This document shows, piece by piece, positions 17,215 to 24,978 of a stretch of DNA of 34,857 nt. The stretch is from Planctomycetota bacterium (GTDB lineage Bacteria; Planctomycetota; UBA1135; GCA-002686595): NCBI GenBank assembly GCA_016795245.1, contig JAEUIA010000033.1:1-34857 (forward strand), read 5' to 3'. The notes under the pieces were generated by a model. That model saw only the letters and a list, made by a program, of their open reading frames with translations, did not search any database and had not been told where the DNA came from. A program made the translations under genes and the position numbers. Within the stretch, counting starts at the first letter, position 1, and every line of letters begins with the position of its first letter.

Positions 17215-17517
17215 CGGAGTCAGGCTCCACTCCGCCGTTTTCGTCGCCGGTTGCTGATCGAGTCTGACCGTACGGAGCCAGGCTCCTGTGGTGCAAACTC
17301 GCCGGCGCCGAACGAACGGTACACGGCTACTTTCTCACCCGTTCGCCGGCGTAAGACCGCTCGCCTGCGCGCGGTTCTACGTCGGCGAACGGGTGAGAAA
17401 GTAGCCGTGTACCGTTCGTTCGGCGCCGGCGAGTTTGCACCACAGGAGCCTGGCTCCGTACGGTCAGACTCGATCAGCAACCGGCGACGAAAACGGCGGA
17501 GTGGAGCCTGACTCCGT
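17214..17517. repeat. 304-bp near-perfect inverted repeat (palindromic element copy 2)
   Basis: Arms of 152 nt meet at 17365/17366. The outer 135 bp of each arm (17214-17348 against 17383-17517) is perfectly complementary; all 5 mismatches are within the innermost 17 bp. It opens with ACGGAGTCAGGCTCCACTCC and closes with the complement. The core shared with the other copies is at 17260-17293 and again, inverted, at 17438-17471. It fills the whole space between two convergent genes: the left end is the stop codon of the DUF4412-like gene and the right end is 5 bp from the pilT stop. It could act as a bidirectional terminator or be a mobile non-autonomous element. The open frames inside it are by-products of the palindrome. 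Confidence 0.95.
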
Positions 17518-17522
17518 TGCGC

Positions 17523-18839
17523 TCAGGGCTTCTTGAATTTGTCGAAGAACGACGAGCCGCCGGGCGCACCGGACGTTGGAGCCGGGGCGGAGCGTTGCGG
17601 TTGCGGCGCGGGACTCGGCGAGCCGCGCTGCGGCAGCGGTGCACGCGGACCGGCGTCCGCTCCAGCGTGCGGTCGGCCGGGCGCAGCGTGTGGTTGCGGA
17701 CGCTGTTGAGCTTGCGCCGCGGGTGCGTGCGCGTGACTCGAGTCCTCGGCATCGGCCGTGGGCACGTTCACCTTGAAGCCCTCGGACTGGCACTTGCGCA
17801 GGAAATCGTCCTTCGCGATGCACTTCAAATACGCTTCGGCCGGATCGACCAGCCCCGAGCGCACGTGGTCCATCAATGCGTCATTCAGGAGCCTCATCCC
17901 GAGCTTGCCGCCCATCTGCATCGCCGACGGGATCTGGTGCGTCTTGCCTTCGCGGATGTTGGCCGCGACCGCCGGATTGCAGACGAGGATCTCGAGCGCG
18001 GCAATGCGGCCGGACGGGATCTTCTTGCACAGGGTCTGCGCGACGACGCCCTTGAGCGAACTGGCGAGCATCGTGCGGATCTGCTCCTGACGCTCGGTCG
18101 GGAACTGATCGATGATCCTGTCGACGGTCGAAGCCGCGGTCGTCGTGTGTAGCGTGCCGAACACGAGGTGGCCGGTTTCGGCCGTTTCGATCGCGATTTC
18201 GATCGTTTCGAGGTCGCGCATTTCGCCCACCAGGACGATGTCCGGGTCTTCGCGCAGAGCGGCGCGTAGAGCGCGTTTGAACGAGTCGGTGTGGCGCTTC
18301 ACCTCACGCTGATTGACGAGGCACTTCTTCGTCGGGTGCACGAATTCGATCGGGTCTTCGATCGTGATGATGTGGTCGCTGCGCGTCGAGTTGATGTGAT
18401 CGATCATCGCCGCGAGCGTCGTCGACTTGCCCGAGCCCGTCGGGCCGGTGACGAGCACCAGACCCTTTGACAGGTAGCACAGATCGGTGACCGCCTTCGG
18501 CAGGTTGAGCTGCTGCGCGGTCAAGACTTCTGATGGGATCAAGCGGAACACACCGCCCGGGCCGCGGTGATCGCGGAACAGGTTCGAACGGAAGCGCCCG
18601 AAGCCTTCGAGTTCGTAGGCGAAGTCCGTGTCGTGCGTCTTCTCGAACTCGGCCTTGTTGTGCTCCGGCGTGAACTCGAGCAGGATCTGCTCCATCTGCT
18701 CGGGCGTGATCTCGGGACAACCTTCGACGGGCACGATGTCACCGTGCAGACGGAACATCGGCACGAGCGTCGAGGTCATGTGCAAATCGGACGCGCCGGT
18801 TTGCACCATGCGTTGAAAGAGGGCATCGATCCAGGGCAT
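17523..18839 (-). CDS. pilT: PilT-type twitching-motility ATPase with extended C-terminal tail
   Basis: Type IV pilus retraction-type ATPase of 438 aa. Visible features: the PilT N-terminal GASDLHMTS (residues 15-23), Walker A GPTGSGKST (132-140), the aspartate box IITIEDPIEFVH (157-168), Walker B-region DPDIVLVGEMRDLETIEIA (198-216) and the histidine box TGHLVFGTLHTT (222-233). The catalytic core ends near residue 345. The last 80 residues are a low-complexity tail rich in Pro, Ala, Gln and His, ending SSFFDKFKKP, which is not part of canonical PilT (about 345 aa). It hydrolyses ATP to disassemble pilin fibres. No other pilus genes are adjacent, so PilT versus PilU cannot be settled from context. 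Confidence 0.92.
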   Translation of the reverse strand: MPWIDALFQRMVQTGASDLHMTSTLVPMFRLHGDIVPVEGCPEITPEQMEQILLEFTPEHNKAEFEKTHDTDFAYELEGFGRFRSNLFRDHRGPGGVFRLIPSEVLTAQQLNLPKAVTDLCYLSKGLVLVTGPTGSGKSTTLAAMIDHINSTRSDHIITIEDPIEFVHPTKKCLVNQREVKRHTDSFKRALRAALREDPDIVLVGEMRDLETIEIAIETAETGHLVFGTLHTTTAASTVDRIIDQFPTERQEQIRTMLASSLKGVVAQTLCKKIPSGRIAALEILVCNPAVAANIREGKTHQIPSAMQMGGKLGMRLLNDALMDHVRSGLVDPAEAYLKCIAKDDFLRKCQSEGFKVNVPTADAEDSSHAHAPAAQAQQRPQPHAAPGRPHAGADAGPRAPLPQRGSPSPAPQPQRSAPAPTSGAPGGSSFFDKFKKP

Positions 18840-18947
18840 CGGTCTTGTCTCTCGCGTGAGGGTTGGAACGAATGGCTTTTCTTCGGCGCAATCGGACCCT
18901 CACTTGAGACCGGATGAAGACCTTGTTCACGAATGTCCGGCCGGGCT

Positions 18948-18956
18948 TGATATAAA
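18948..18956 (+). promoter_or_regulatory. Candidate extended -10 promoter, possibly leaderless transcript
   Basis: TGATATAAA (18948-18956) is an extended -10 element (TGn-TATAAA). The ATG of the next gene begins at 18963, only 6 nt after it, so a transcript starting at the usual 6-8 nt distance would begin at or next to the start codon. No Shine-Dalgarno sequence is present, consistent with a leaderless message. Confidence 0.4.
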
Positions 18957-18962
18957 GCTGCA

Positions 18963-19898
18963 ATGACCGCCAACCGACGTGAATTCTTGCATGCCGCCGC
19001 GGGGATCGGCGCCCTCGCCGCCCTGGGCTCCGTGACATCGGCGCGCTCGCGAACCGATGTGGAAGATAATGACGTCAAGCCCCAGCGGACGTTTTCGATC
19101 TCGCTGGCTGAGTGGTCGTACCACTCGGCGCTCCAGAAGGGCTCCATGAAGCACGCGGAGTTCGCTCAGGTCGCGCGCGCGAAGCACGGGTTGGGAGCCG
19201 TCGAGTACGTCAACTCGTTCTTCAAGGACAAGGCACGCGACACGGACTACTTGAAGGACCTGAAGACGCGCGCCGACGATCAGCAGGTCAAGATCCTGTT
19301 GATCATGTGCGACGGCGAAGGCGACCTGGGTCACGCGGAGAAGCAGAAGCGCACTGAAGCGGTCGAAAACCACAAGCAGTGGCTCGATGCCGCGCGCGCG
19401 CTGGGCTGTCATTCGATCCGCGTGAACGTGTCGGGCTCAGGCACGCGCACGGATCACATGCATCAAGCCGCCGAGAGCCTGCAGGCGTTGGCGCAGCTCG
19501 CCGACCCGCTGAACTTGAACGTGATCGTCGAGAATCACGGCGGCATCACTTCCGACGGCGCATGGCTCGCCGGCGTCATGCGGAAGGCCGATCACAAGCG
19601 TGTCGGGACCTTGCCGGATTTCGGCAACTTCAAGATCTCCGACAGCGAACTGTACGATCGCTACCAAGGCGTGGCCGAGTTGATGCCGTGGGCCAAGGCC
19701 GTCAGTGCCAAGAGCCACGACTTCGACGAGAAGGGCGAGGAAACCGCGACCGATTACACACGCATGCTGAAGATCGTGCTCGACGCCGGATATCGCGGTT
19801 ACGTGGGCATCGAATACGAGGGTTCACGCCTTTCTGAACACGACGGCGTCGAAGCGACGAAGCGCTTGTTGGAGCGCGTACGGAGCGCTGCCCGTTGA
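18963..19898 (+). CDS. Exported sugar phosphate isomerase/epimerase-type TIM-barrel protein
   Basis: A 311-aa protein of the AP-endonuclease-2-like TIM-barrel family. It starts with a twin-arginine-like signal (NRREFLHAAAGIGALAALGS), suggesting folded export. The barrel (residues 45-305) shows ISLAEWSYHSAL, GAVEYVNSFF, ILLIMCDGEGDLG, SIRVNVSGSGTR, NVIVENHGGITSDGAWLAGV, GTLPDFGNFKI, AVSAKSHDF and GYVGIEYEGSRLSE; the acidic residues and histidines at strand ends (E of VENHGG, D of LPDFGNF, H of SHDF, E of IEYEG) are the expected metal ligands. Such proteins are numerous in planctomycetes; the substrate is probably a sugar derivative but is not determined. The stop overlaps the next gene's TTG start (TTGA). 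Confidence 0.85.
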   Translation: MTANRREFLHAAAGIGALAALGSVTSARSRTDVEDNDVKPQRTFSISLAEWSYHSALQKGSMKHAEFAQVARAKHGLGAVEYVNSFFKDKARDTDYLKDLKTRADDQQVKILLIMCDGEGDLGHAEKQKRTEAVENHKQWLDAARALGCHSIRVNVSGSGTRTDHMHQAAESLQALAQLADPLNLNVIVENHGGITSDGAWLAGVMRKADHKRVGTLPDFGNFKISDSELYDRYQGVAELMPWAKAVSAKSHDFDEKGEETATDYTRMLKIVLDAGYRGYVGIEYEGSRLSEHDGVEATKRLLERVRSAAR

Positions 19899-22800
19899 TC
19901 GCGCTCTTGCTTGCGCTGGCTGTCTTTCAGGACACTCCGGCGCCTTACTCGCCCAAGATCGAGCCGGCTTCGGACGAGCCCCAGCTGACGATGAAGGGCT
20001 TTCAACTGCCGCCCGGTTTCGACGTGGATTGCTTCGCCGCCGAGCCGCGCCTCGCGCACCCGGTGTGCTTCTGGATCGCACGCAACGGGGATTGCTACGT
20101 GGCGGAGACCTTTCGCCACCACGCCGGCGTCACCGACATCCGCGATCACATGGACTGGCTCGACGACGACGTCGCGGCGCGCAGCGTCGAAGACCGCGTC
20201 GCGATGTTCAAGAAGCACCTGGGCGACCAGTTCCCGACCTTCGAAACCGAACACGAGCGTGTGCGGATCTTGCGCGACACTGACGGCGATGGTCGCGCTG
20301 ACTGGGACGCCGTTTTCGCGGACGGATTCAACTCCGCCGCGACCGGCATCGGCGCAGGTCTCTTGGAGCGCGACGGCGACGTGTTCTACGCCTGCATCCC
20401 CGATCTGTGGCGCCTGCGCGACACGGATCACGACGGCGTCGCGGATCGACGCGACGTGCTTTCGACCGGCTGGGGCATTCGCGTCGCGCTGCTGGGTCAC
20501 GACATGCACGGTCTGCAGATCGGGCCGGAAGGAAAGCTCTACTGGAGCATCGGCGACCGCGGGTTCAGCGTCACGAACCAGGAAGGCCGCCTGCTCGACA
20601 GTCCGTACACGGGCGCCGTGCTGCGTTCGAACCTCGACGGATCCGAGCTCGAAGTGTTCGCCACTGGCCTGCGCAATCCGCAGGAACTCGCGTTCGACGA
20701 CTTCGGCAACTTGTGGACTGGCGACAACAACTCGGACGGCGGTGATCGTGCGCGGCTTGTGCACGTCATCGAAGCGGGCGAGAGCGGTTGGCGCCAGGCC
20801 TACCAATGGCTGAACGAACCCGCGTTGCGCGGACCGTGGAACGATGAACGCCTGTGGGTGCCGCACTTCGACGGTCAAGCGGCGTACATCGTTCCGCCCG
20901 TCGCGAACGTCGCACGCGGACCGTCAGGGCTCGCGATCTATCCCGGCACCGGGTTGCCTTCGCGCTACGCCGGGCATTTCTTCCTGTGCGACTTCATTGG
21001 CTCCGCGGAGCACAGCGGTGTGCTCACGTTCACGGTGGAACCCAAGGGCGCCTCGTTCGTGATGTCGCCCGAAGAGCGCTTCGCCTGGGGCCCGCTCGCA
21101 ACCGATTGCGATTTCGGACCCGACGGCGGCTTGTACGTCAGCGACTGGGTGTCGGGCTGGAACAAGACCGGAAAGGGCCGCATCTGGCGCATTTTAGAGC
21201 CTGAGACCTGCGCCGGTGCTGCGGTGATCGAAACCCGCGATCTGTTGAAGTCGGGCGTGAATTCACGCAGCGAGGCCGAACTGGCGACACTCCTGGCGCA
21301 CGCCGATCGCCGCGTGCGCATGGACGCGCAGCTCGAACTCGCCACGCGCGGCCGCGCGGGCTTCGACGCGCTGGTGCGCACGGCGCGCGACGTCCACGCG
21401 AGCCTCTTCGCGCGCCTGCATGCGACTTGGGGCTTGGAGGCGACAGGCAAGCTGGACGAAGCACAGCTGCTCGCGACCTTGGGCGCGCTGCTCGCGGATC
21501 CGGACGCCGAAGTGCGCACGCAGGCGGCGCGAGTCGCCGGCGACCTGCGCCTGATGCCGGCGGTCGATTCGCTGATCCGACTGTTGCGCGATCCCAGCCC
21601 GCGTGTGCGGATGTACGCCGCCATCGGACTCGCGCGTACGCGCCGCGAACGCGCTTTCGAGCCGCTGGTGGCGCTCGTGCGCGAGGTCGGCCAGGGCGAT
21701 CCGCACTTGCGCCACGCGGCCATCTACGGCATGTGGGCGTGCTCCACACCGCAGAAGGTGTCGGCGCTCGTCGACGATACCGACGTCGAAGTGCGCGTCG
21801 CCGCCGTCGTGGCATTGCGCCGCATGCAACATCCGCTGATCGCGCGCTTCTTGGACGACAAGGAATGGCGCGTGCGCGCCGAAGCTGCACGCGCGATCTA
21901 CGACGTCCCGATCAAGGACGCCATGGGCAACCTGGCCGTGATGATTGGACGCCCTGAATTCACGTCGCTGGACGTGCGTGTGCCGATCGCAGCGGCGGCG
22001 GACGCGTTTCAGGCCGGCAACGGTTTCGTGCGGCGGGTCTTGGCGGCGAACTATCGCCTCGGGACGCCGGAATGCGCGACTGCGCTGGTGCAGTTCGCCG
22101 CGAATTCGGCCGCGAGCGCAGCCGCGCGCGCGGAAGCCCTCGACTACCTCGCGCACTGGAAGACGCCGCCGGGGCGCGATCGATTCCACGGCGAATGGGT
22201 ACCGCTCTATCCGCGCGACGACACGCTGATCGCCGCCGCTGCGGTGCGCCTGGGCGAACAGTTCAACGACGACACGCCCGTCGATGTGCTGCGCGGGTGG
22301 CTGCGGCTTGCCGCCGGCGTGTACCTCGCGGAGGCTGCGCCGCGCATCACCGACATTGCACTCGATCATGCGCGCGACCCGGCCTTGCGCGCCGAAGCCG
22401 TGCGCACGCTGGAGATCCTGCGTCCGTCCGATGTGCTCGACACGTTGAAACGGACGCTGTTCGACGATCAGTCCGTCGTCCGCGCGGCTGCGATCAAGGC
22501 CTTGCGCGCCGTCGCACCCGACGAGGCCTTGCCCATGCTGGAACACGCATTGACCGCGTCGATCGCGGAGCGACGCGCAGCCTATCAGGGACTGGCGAAG
22601 TTTCCGGGCGAACGTGTCGAAGCGATCTTGTTGGAGGAATTGAGCGCCATGGACGCCGGTGAACGGCCGCCTGCAGTCGCACTCGATCTCGTGCTGGCGG
22701 CCGAGGCGCGCGCGGACGAACGCGTGAAGGCGCTGCTCGCCGCGCGTTCGAAGGCGCGACAGACCGACGAGAAGACCGCGCCGTATCTGGACTCGCTCTA

Positions 22801-23218
22801 CGGCGGCGAAGTTGCGAAGGGCCGTGCGATCTTCCGCGAGAAGAGCCAGCTCGAGTGCATGCGCTGCCACGTGGCCGAGGGCGAAGGCGGCCTGGTCGGT
22901 CCAAGCTTGAACGACCTGCACCTGCGTTCCACGCGGCATTCGCTGCTCGAATCGATCATCGATCCCAATCGCGTGTTCGCGCCCGGCTTCCGCGGCACGG
23001 TCGTGTTTCCGCTCGACAAGCCGCCGGTGGAAGGCGTGATCGTCGAGGATGCGCCCGATCACGTCACGTTGCGCAAGAGCGACGGCGCACTGGTGACATT
23101 CCTACGCGCGGAGATCGAGGCCACCAGGCCCGGCGTGTCGGCGATGCCCTCGAACCATTCGGAATACCTCTCGCGCGAGGAAATGCGCGATCTGATCGCC
23201 TACTTGAGCACCCTCTGA
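19895..23218 (+). CDS. PVC-type haem-binding cytochrome c / dehydrogenase-like protein with HEAT repeats
   Basis: An 1107-aa exported protein of a family expanded in planctomycetes and verrucomicrobia. Order: short hydrophobic N-terminus (IALLLALAVFQ), a beta-propeller dehydrogenase-like domain (about residues 30-430; FQLPPGFDVDCFAAEPRLAH, NGDCYVAETFRHH, ATGLRNPQELAFDDFGNLWT, GPDGGLYVSDWVSGWNKTGK), HEAT repeats (about 470-940), and a C-terminal cytochrome c with one haem site CMRCH (C988, C991, H992) followed by GEGGLVGPSL. It is thought to oxidise sugars or alcohols in the periplasm; no substrate is proven. The start is TTG at 19895, overlapping the previous stop; the signal peptide has few positive charges, so the start is the least certain part. 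It lies between two isomerase-like genes. Confidence 0.88.
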   Translation: MIALLLALAVFQDTPAPYSPKIEPASDEPQLTMKGFQLPPGFDVDCFAAEPRLAHPVCFWIARNGDCYVAETFRHHAGVTDIRDHMDWLDDDVAARSVEDRVAMFKKHLGDQFPTFETEHERVRILRDTDGDGRADWDAVFADGFNSAATGIGAGLLERDGDVFYACIPDLWRLRDTDHDGVADRRDVLSTGWGIRVALLGHDMHGLQIGPEGKLYWSIGDRGFSVTNQEGRLLDSPYTGAVLRSNLDGSELEVFATGLRNPQELAFDDFGNLWTGDNNSDGGDRARLVHVIEAGESGWRQAYQWLNEPALRGPWNDERLWVPHFDGQAAYIVPPVANVARGPSGLAIYPGTGLPSRYAGHFFLCDFIGSAEHSGVLTFTVEPKGASFVMSPEERFAWGPLATDCDFGPDGGLYVSDWVSGWNKTGKGRIWRILEPETCAGAAVIETRDLLKSGVNSRSEAELATLLAHADRRVRMDAQLELATRGRAGFDALVRTARDVHASLFARLHATWGLEATGKLDEAQLLATLGALLADPDAEVRTQAARVAGDLRLMPAVDSLIRLLRDPSPRVRMYAAIGLARTRRERAFEPLVALVREVGQGDPHLRHAAIYGMWACSTPQKVSALVDDTDVEVRVAAVVALRRMQHPLIARFLDDKEWRVRAEAARAIYDVPIKDAMGNLAVMIGRPEFTSLDVRVPIAAAADAFQAGNGFVRRVLAANYRLGTPECATALVQFAANSAASAAARAEALDYLAHWKTPPGRDRFHGEWVPLYPRDDTLIAAAAVRLGEQFNDDTPVDVLRGWLRLAAGVYLAEAAPRITDIALDHARDPALRAEAVRTLEILRPSDVLDTLKRTLFDDQSVVRAAAIKALRAVAPDEALPMLEHALTASIAERRAAYQGLAKFPGERVEAILLEELSAMDAGERPPAVALDLVLAAEARADERVKALLAARSKARQTDEKTAPYLDSLYGGEVAKGRAIFREKSQLECMRCHVAEGEGGLVGPSLNDLHLRSTRHSLLESIIDPNRVFAPGFRGTVVFPLDKPPVEGVIVEDAPDHVTLRKSDGALVTFLRAEIEATRPGVSAMPSNHSEYLSREEMRDLIAYLSTL

Positions 23219-23234
23219 CAGGAGCACGTTCCTC

Positions 23235-24131
23235 ATGAACTTCGACCGCCGCCGATTCTGTGGAGCTTCGCTCGCTCTGGCTGCGACCGCGACCGCGAGC
23301 TCGGCGCGCAACCAGGGAGTACCTGCGCCCGAGGATGTGCACAAGCTCGGGCGTACCGAGAAACTCCGCTACGCAGTCAACATCGAGATGTGGACGTTCG
23401 GTGTGAAGGACCCGGTCGAGCGCGTGAGGCGCGTGGCCGATCTGGGATTCACAGGCATCGAGATGTGGCCGTGGCGCGGCAAGGACATCGATGCGCTGGC
23501 GCGCGTCACGCGTGAATTGAGCATGGAAGTCGTGCAGTTCACCGGCTGGGGCTTCGTCCCGGGATTGAACGACCCCAGAAACCACGACAAGTTCGTGGCG
23601 GAGATCGCCGCATCGTGCGAGACAGCCGCACGACTCGGCACCAAGATGATCCTGGTCGTCGCCGGCAACGATCAGCCGGGCATGACGAAAGCACAGATGC
23701 ACCAGCACGTGATCGACGGCTTGAAGCGCGCCGTGCCGATCGCCGAGAAGCACGCCGTTACCTTGATCCTCGAGCCGATGAACGTGCGCGTCGATCACAA
23801 GGGCCATTGCCTGTACGGATCGCCCGACGCGATCCGCATCATCGAGGCCGTCGGTTCTCCGCACGTGAAGCTGTGCTGGGACCTCTACCACATGCAGATC
23901 AGCGAAGGTGATTTGTGCGGGCGGATGAAGGACGGTTTCGAGCACATCGCGTACTTCCAATTGGCCGATCATCCCGGCCGCAACGATCCCGGGACAGGCG
24001 AAGTCAGTTACCGACGCGTGATGAAGGAAGCCTACGACCTGGGCTACCGCGGATGGATCGGGTTGGAGTTCACGCCGCAGGACTCCGAGATGCTGGCTGC
24101 GCGCCGCGTCGGCGTGATCGATCGCTTCTGA
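23235..24131 (+). CDS. Hydroxypyruvate isomerase-like TIM-barrel protein, exported
   Basis: A 298-aa protein with an N-terminal RRR signal (NFDRRRFCGASLALAATATA), Tat-like, then a barrel that matches the hydroxypyruvate isomerase (Hyi/OtnI) family: YAVNIEMWTFGVKDPVERVR, LGFTGIEMWPW, LILEPMNVRVDHKGHCLY, VKLCWDLYHMQISEGDL, YFQLADHPGRNDPGTGEVSY and GWIGLEFTPQ. The ADxPGRxxPGTGE signature and the acidic metal ligands (E of LEPMN, D of CWDLYH, E of GLEF) are present. Known members interconvert hydroxypyruvate and tartronate semialdehyde; export of this one suggests a different substrate. A strong AGGAG lies 10 nt upstream of the ATG. It follows the PVC cytochrome by 16 nt and is probably in the same operon. 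Confidence 0.85.
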   Translation: MNFDRRRFCGASLALAATATASSARNQGVPAPEDVHKLGRTEKLRYAVNIEMWTFGVKDPVERVRRVADLGFTGIEMWPWRGKDIDALARVTRELSMEVVQFTGWGFVPGLNDPRNHDKFVAEIAASCETAARLGTKMILVVAGNDQPGMTKAQMHQHVIDGLKRAVPIAEKHAVTLILEPMNVRVDHKGHCLYGSPDAIRIIEAVGSPHVKLCWDLYHMQISEGDLCGRMKDGFEHIAYFQLADHPGRNDPGTGEVSYRRVMKEAYDLGYRGWIGLEFTPQDSEMLAARRVGVIDRF

Positions 24132-24133
24132 TC

Positions 24134-24877
24134 ATGACGCAGGCTCCGCGCGGCTCGGCTCGCTTTCTGACTACGCGCTGGAGCGTCGTGCTCGCGGCCC
24201 GGTCAGCGGCGGAACCATTGCGGCGCGTGGCGCTCGAGGAATTGTGCGCGGCGTACTGGTATCCCCTGTACGCGTTCGCGCGCCGCTCGGGATTTGACGC
24301 GGACGCTGCGGCCGACTTGACGCAGGACTTCTTCGCGCAGCTTTTGTCGCGCACCGACCTGCAGCGTGCCGATCGCGAGCGCGGGCGCTTTCGGACGTAC
24401 ATGCTGGCCGCGTTGCGTCACATGATCGTCAATCACCGCGAAGCTCGACGCACGTTGAAGCGCGGCGGCGGCACTGCGCAGCTCTCCATCGACGCGCACG
24501 ACGCCGAAACGCGCTTCGGCCGCGAACCTGTCGACGCACGCACGCCTGAACTCGCGTTCGAGCGCGCCTGGGCCGAAGCTGTGATCGCGCGCGCGTTCGA
24601 GCGCCTGCGCGAGGAGCAGGCACGCATCGGGCGCGAGCCGCTGTTCGACGCCCTGCGGCCGGCGTTGCTCGCGGCCGACGATGCCCCGCCTTACGCCGAA
24701 GTCGCGGCGCGTTTCAGCGTGACCGAGAACTCGGTCAAGGTCGCCGTTCATCGCCTGCGCCGGCGGCTCGGCGAGCTGCTCCGCGACGAAGTCGGCGCCA
24801 CGCTGGAGCGACCTGAGGAAGTCGAGGCCGAGATCGCGGAGCTGTTTGCAGCGTTTTCCACTCCCCCGGTGCGCTGA
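24134..24877 (+). CDS. ECF-type RNA polymerase sigma factor
   Basis: A 247-aa sigma-70-family factor of the planctomycete type. The start TRWSVVLAARS and LEELCAAYWYPLYAFARRSG lead into region 2 (DAAADLTQDFFAQLL, about residues 57-71; RGRFRTYMLAALRHMIVNHR), followed by a linker rich in Glu and Arg, and region 4 with the helix-turn-helix (YAEVAARFSVTENSVKVAVH RLRRRLGELL, about 190-220). It directs transcription of an unknown regulon. The ATG lies 2 nt after the previous stop; the open frame extends further upstream but only inside the preceding gene. Sigma factors of this type are usually found beside Ser/Thr kinases, as here. Confidence 0.93.
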   Translation: MTQAPRGSARFLTTRWSVVLAARSAAEPLRRVALEELCAAYWYPLYAFARRSGFDADAAADLTQDFFAQLLSRTDLQRADRERGRFRTYMLAALRHMIVNHREARRTLKRGGGTAQLSIDAHDAETRFGREPVDARTPELAFERAWAEAVIARAFERLREEQARIGREPLFDALRPALLAADDAPPYAEVAARFSVTENSVKVAVHRLRRRLGELLRDEVGATLERPEEVEAEIAELFAAFSTPPVR

Positions 24878-24978
24878 GGCATCTGCTCGTCGCCCTTCGG
24901 GAATCCGGAAAGTCCCTGTAACCTTGCGCCCTGCCTCCTGCATGTCGGGCTGAACCGAACGGCGACTTTGGAGGCATC

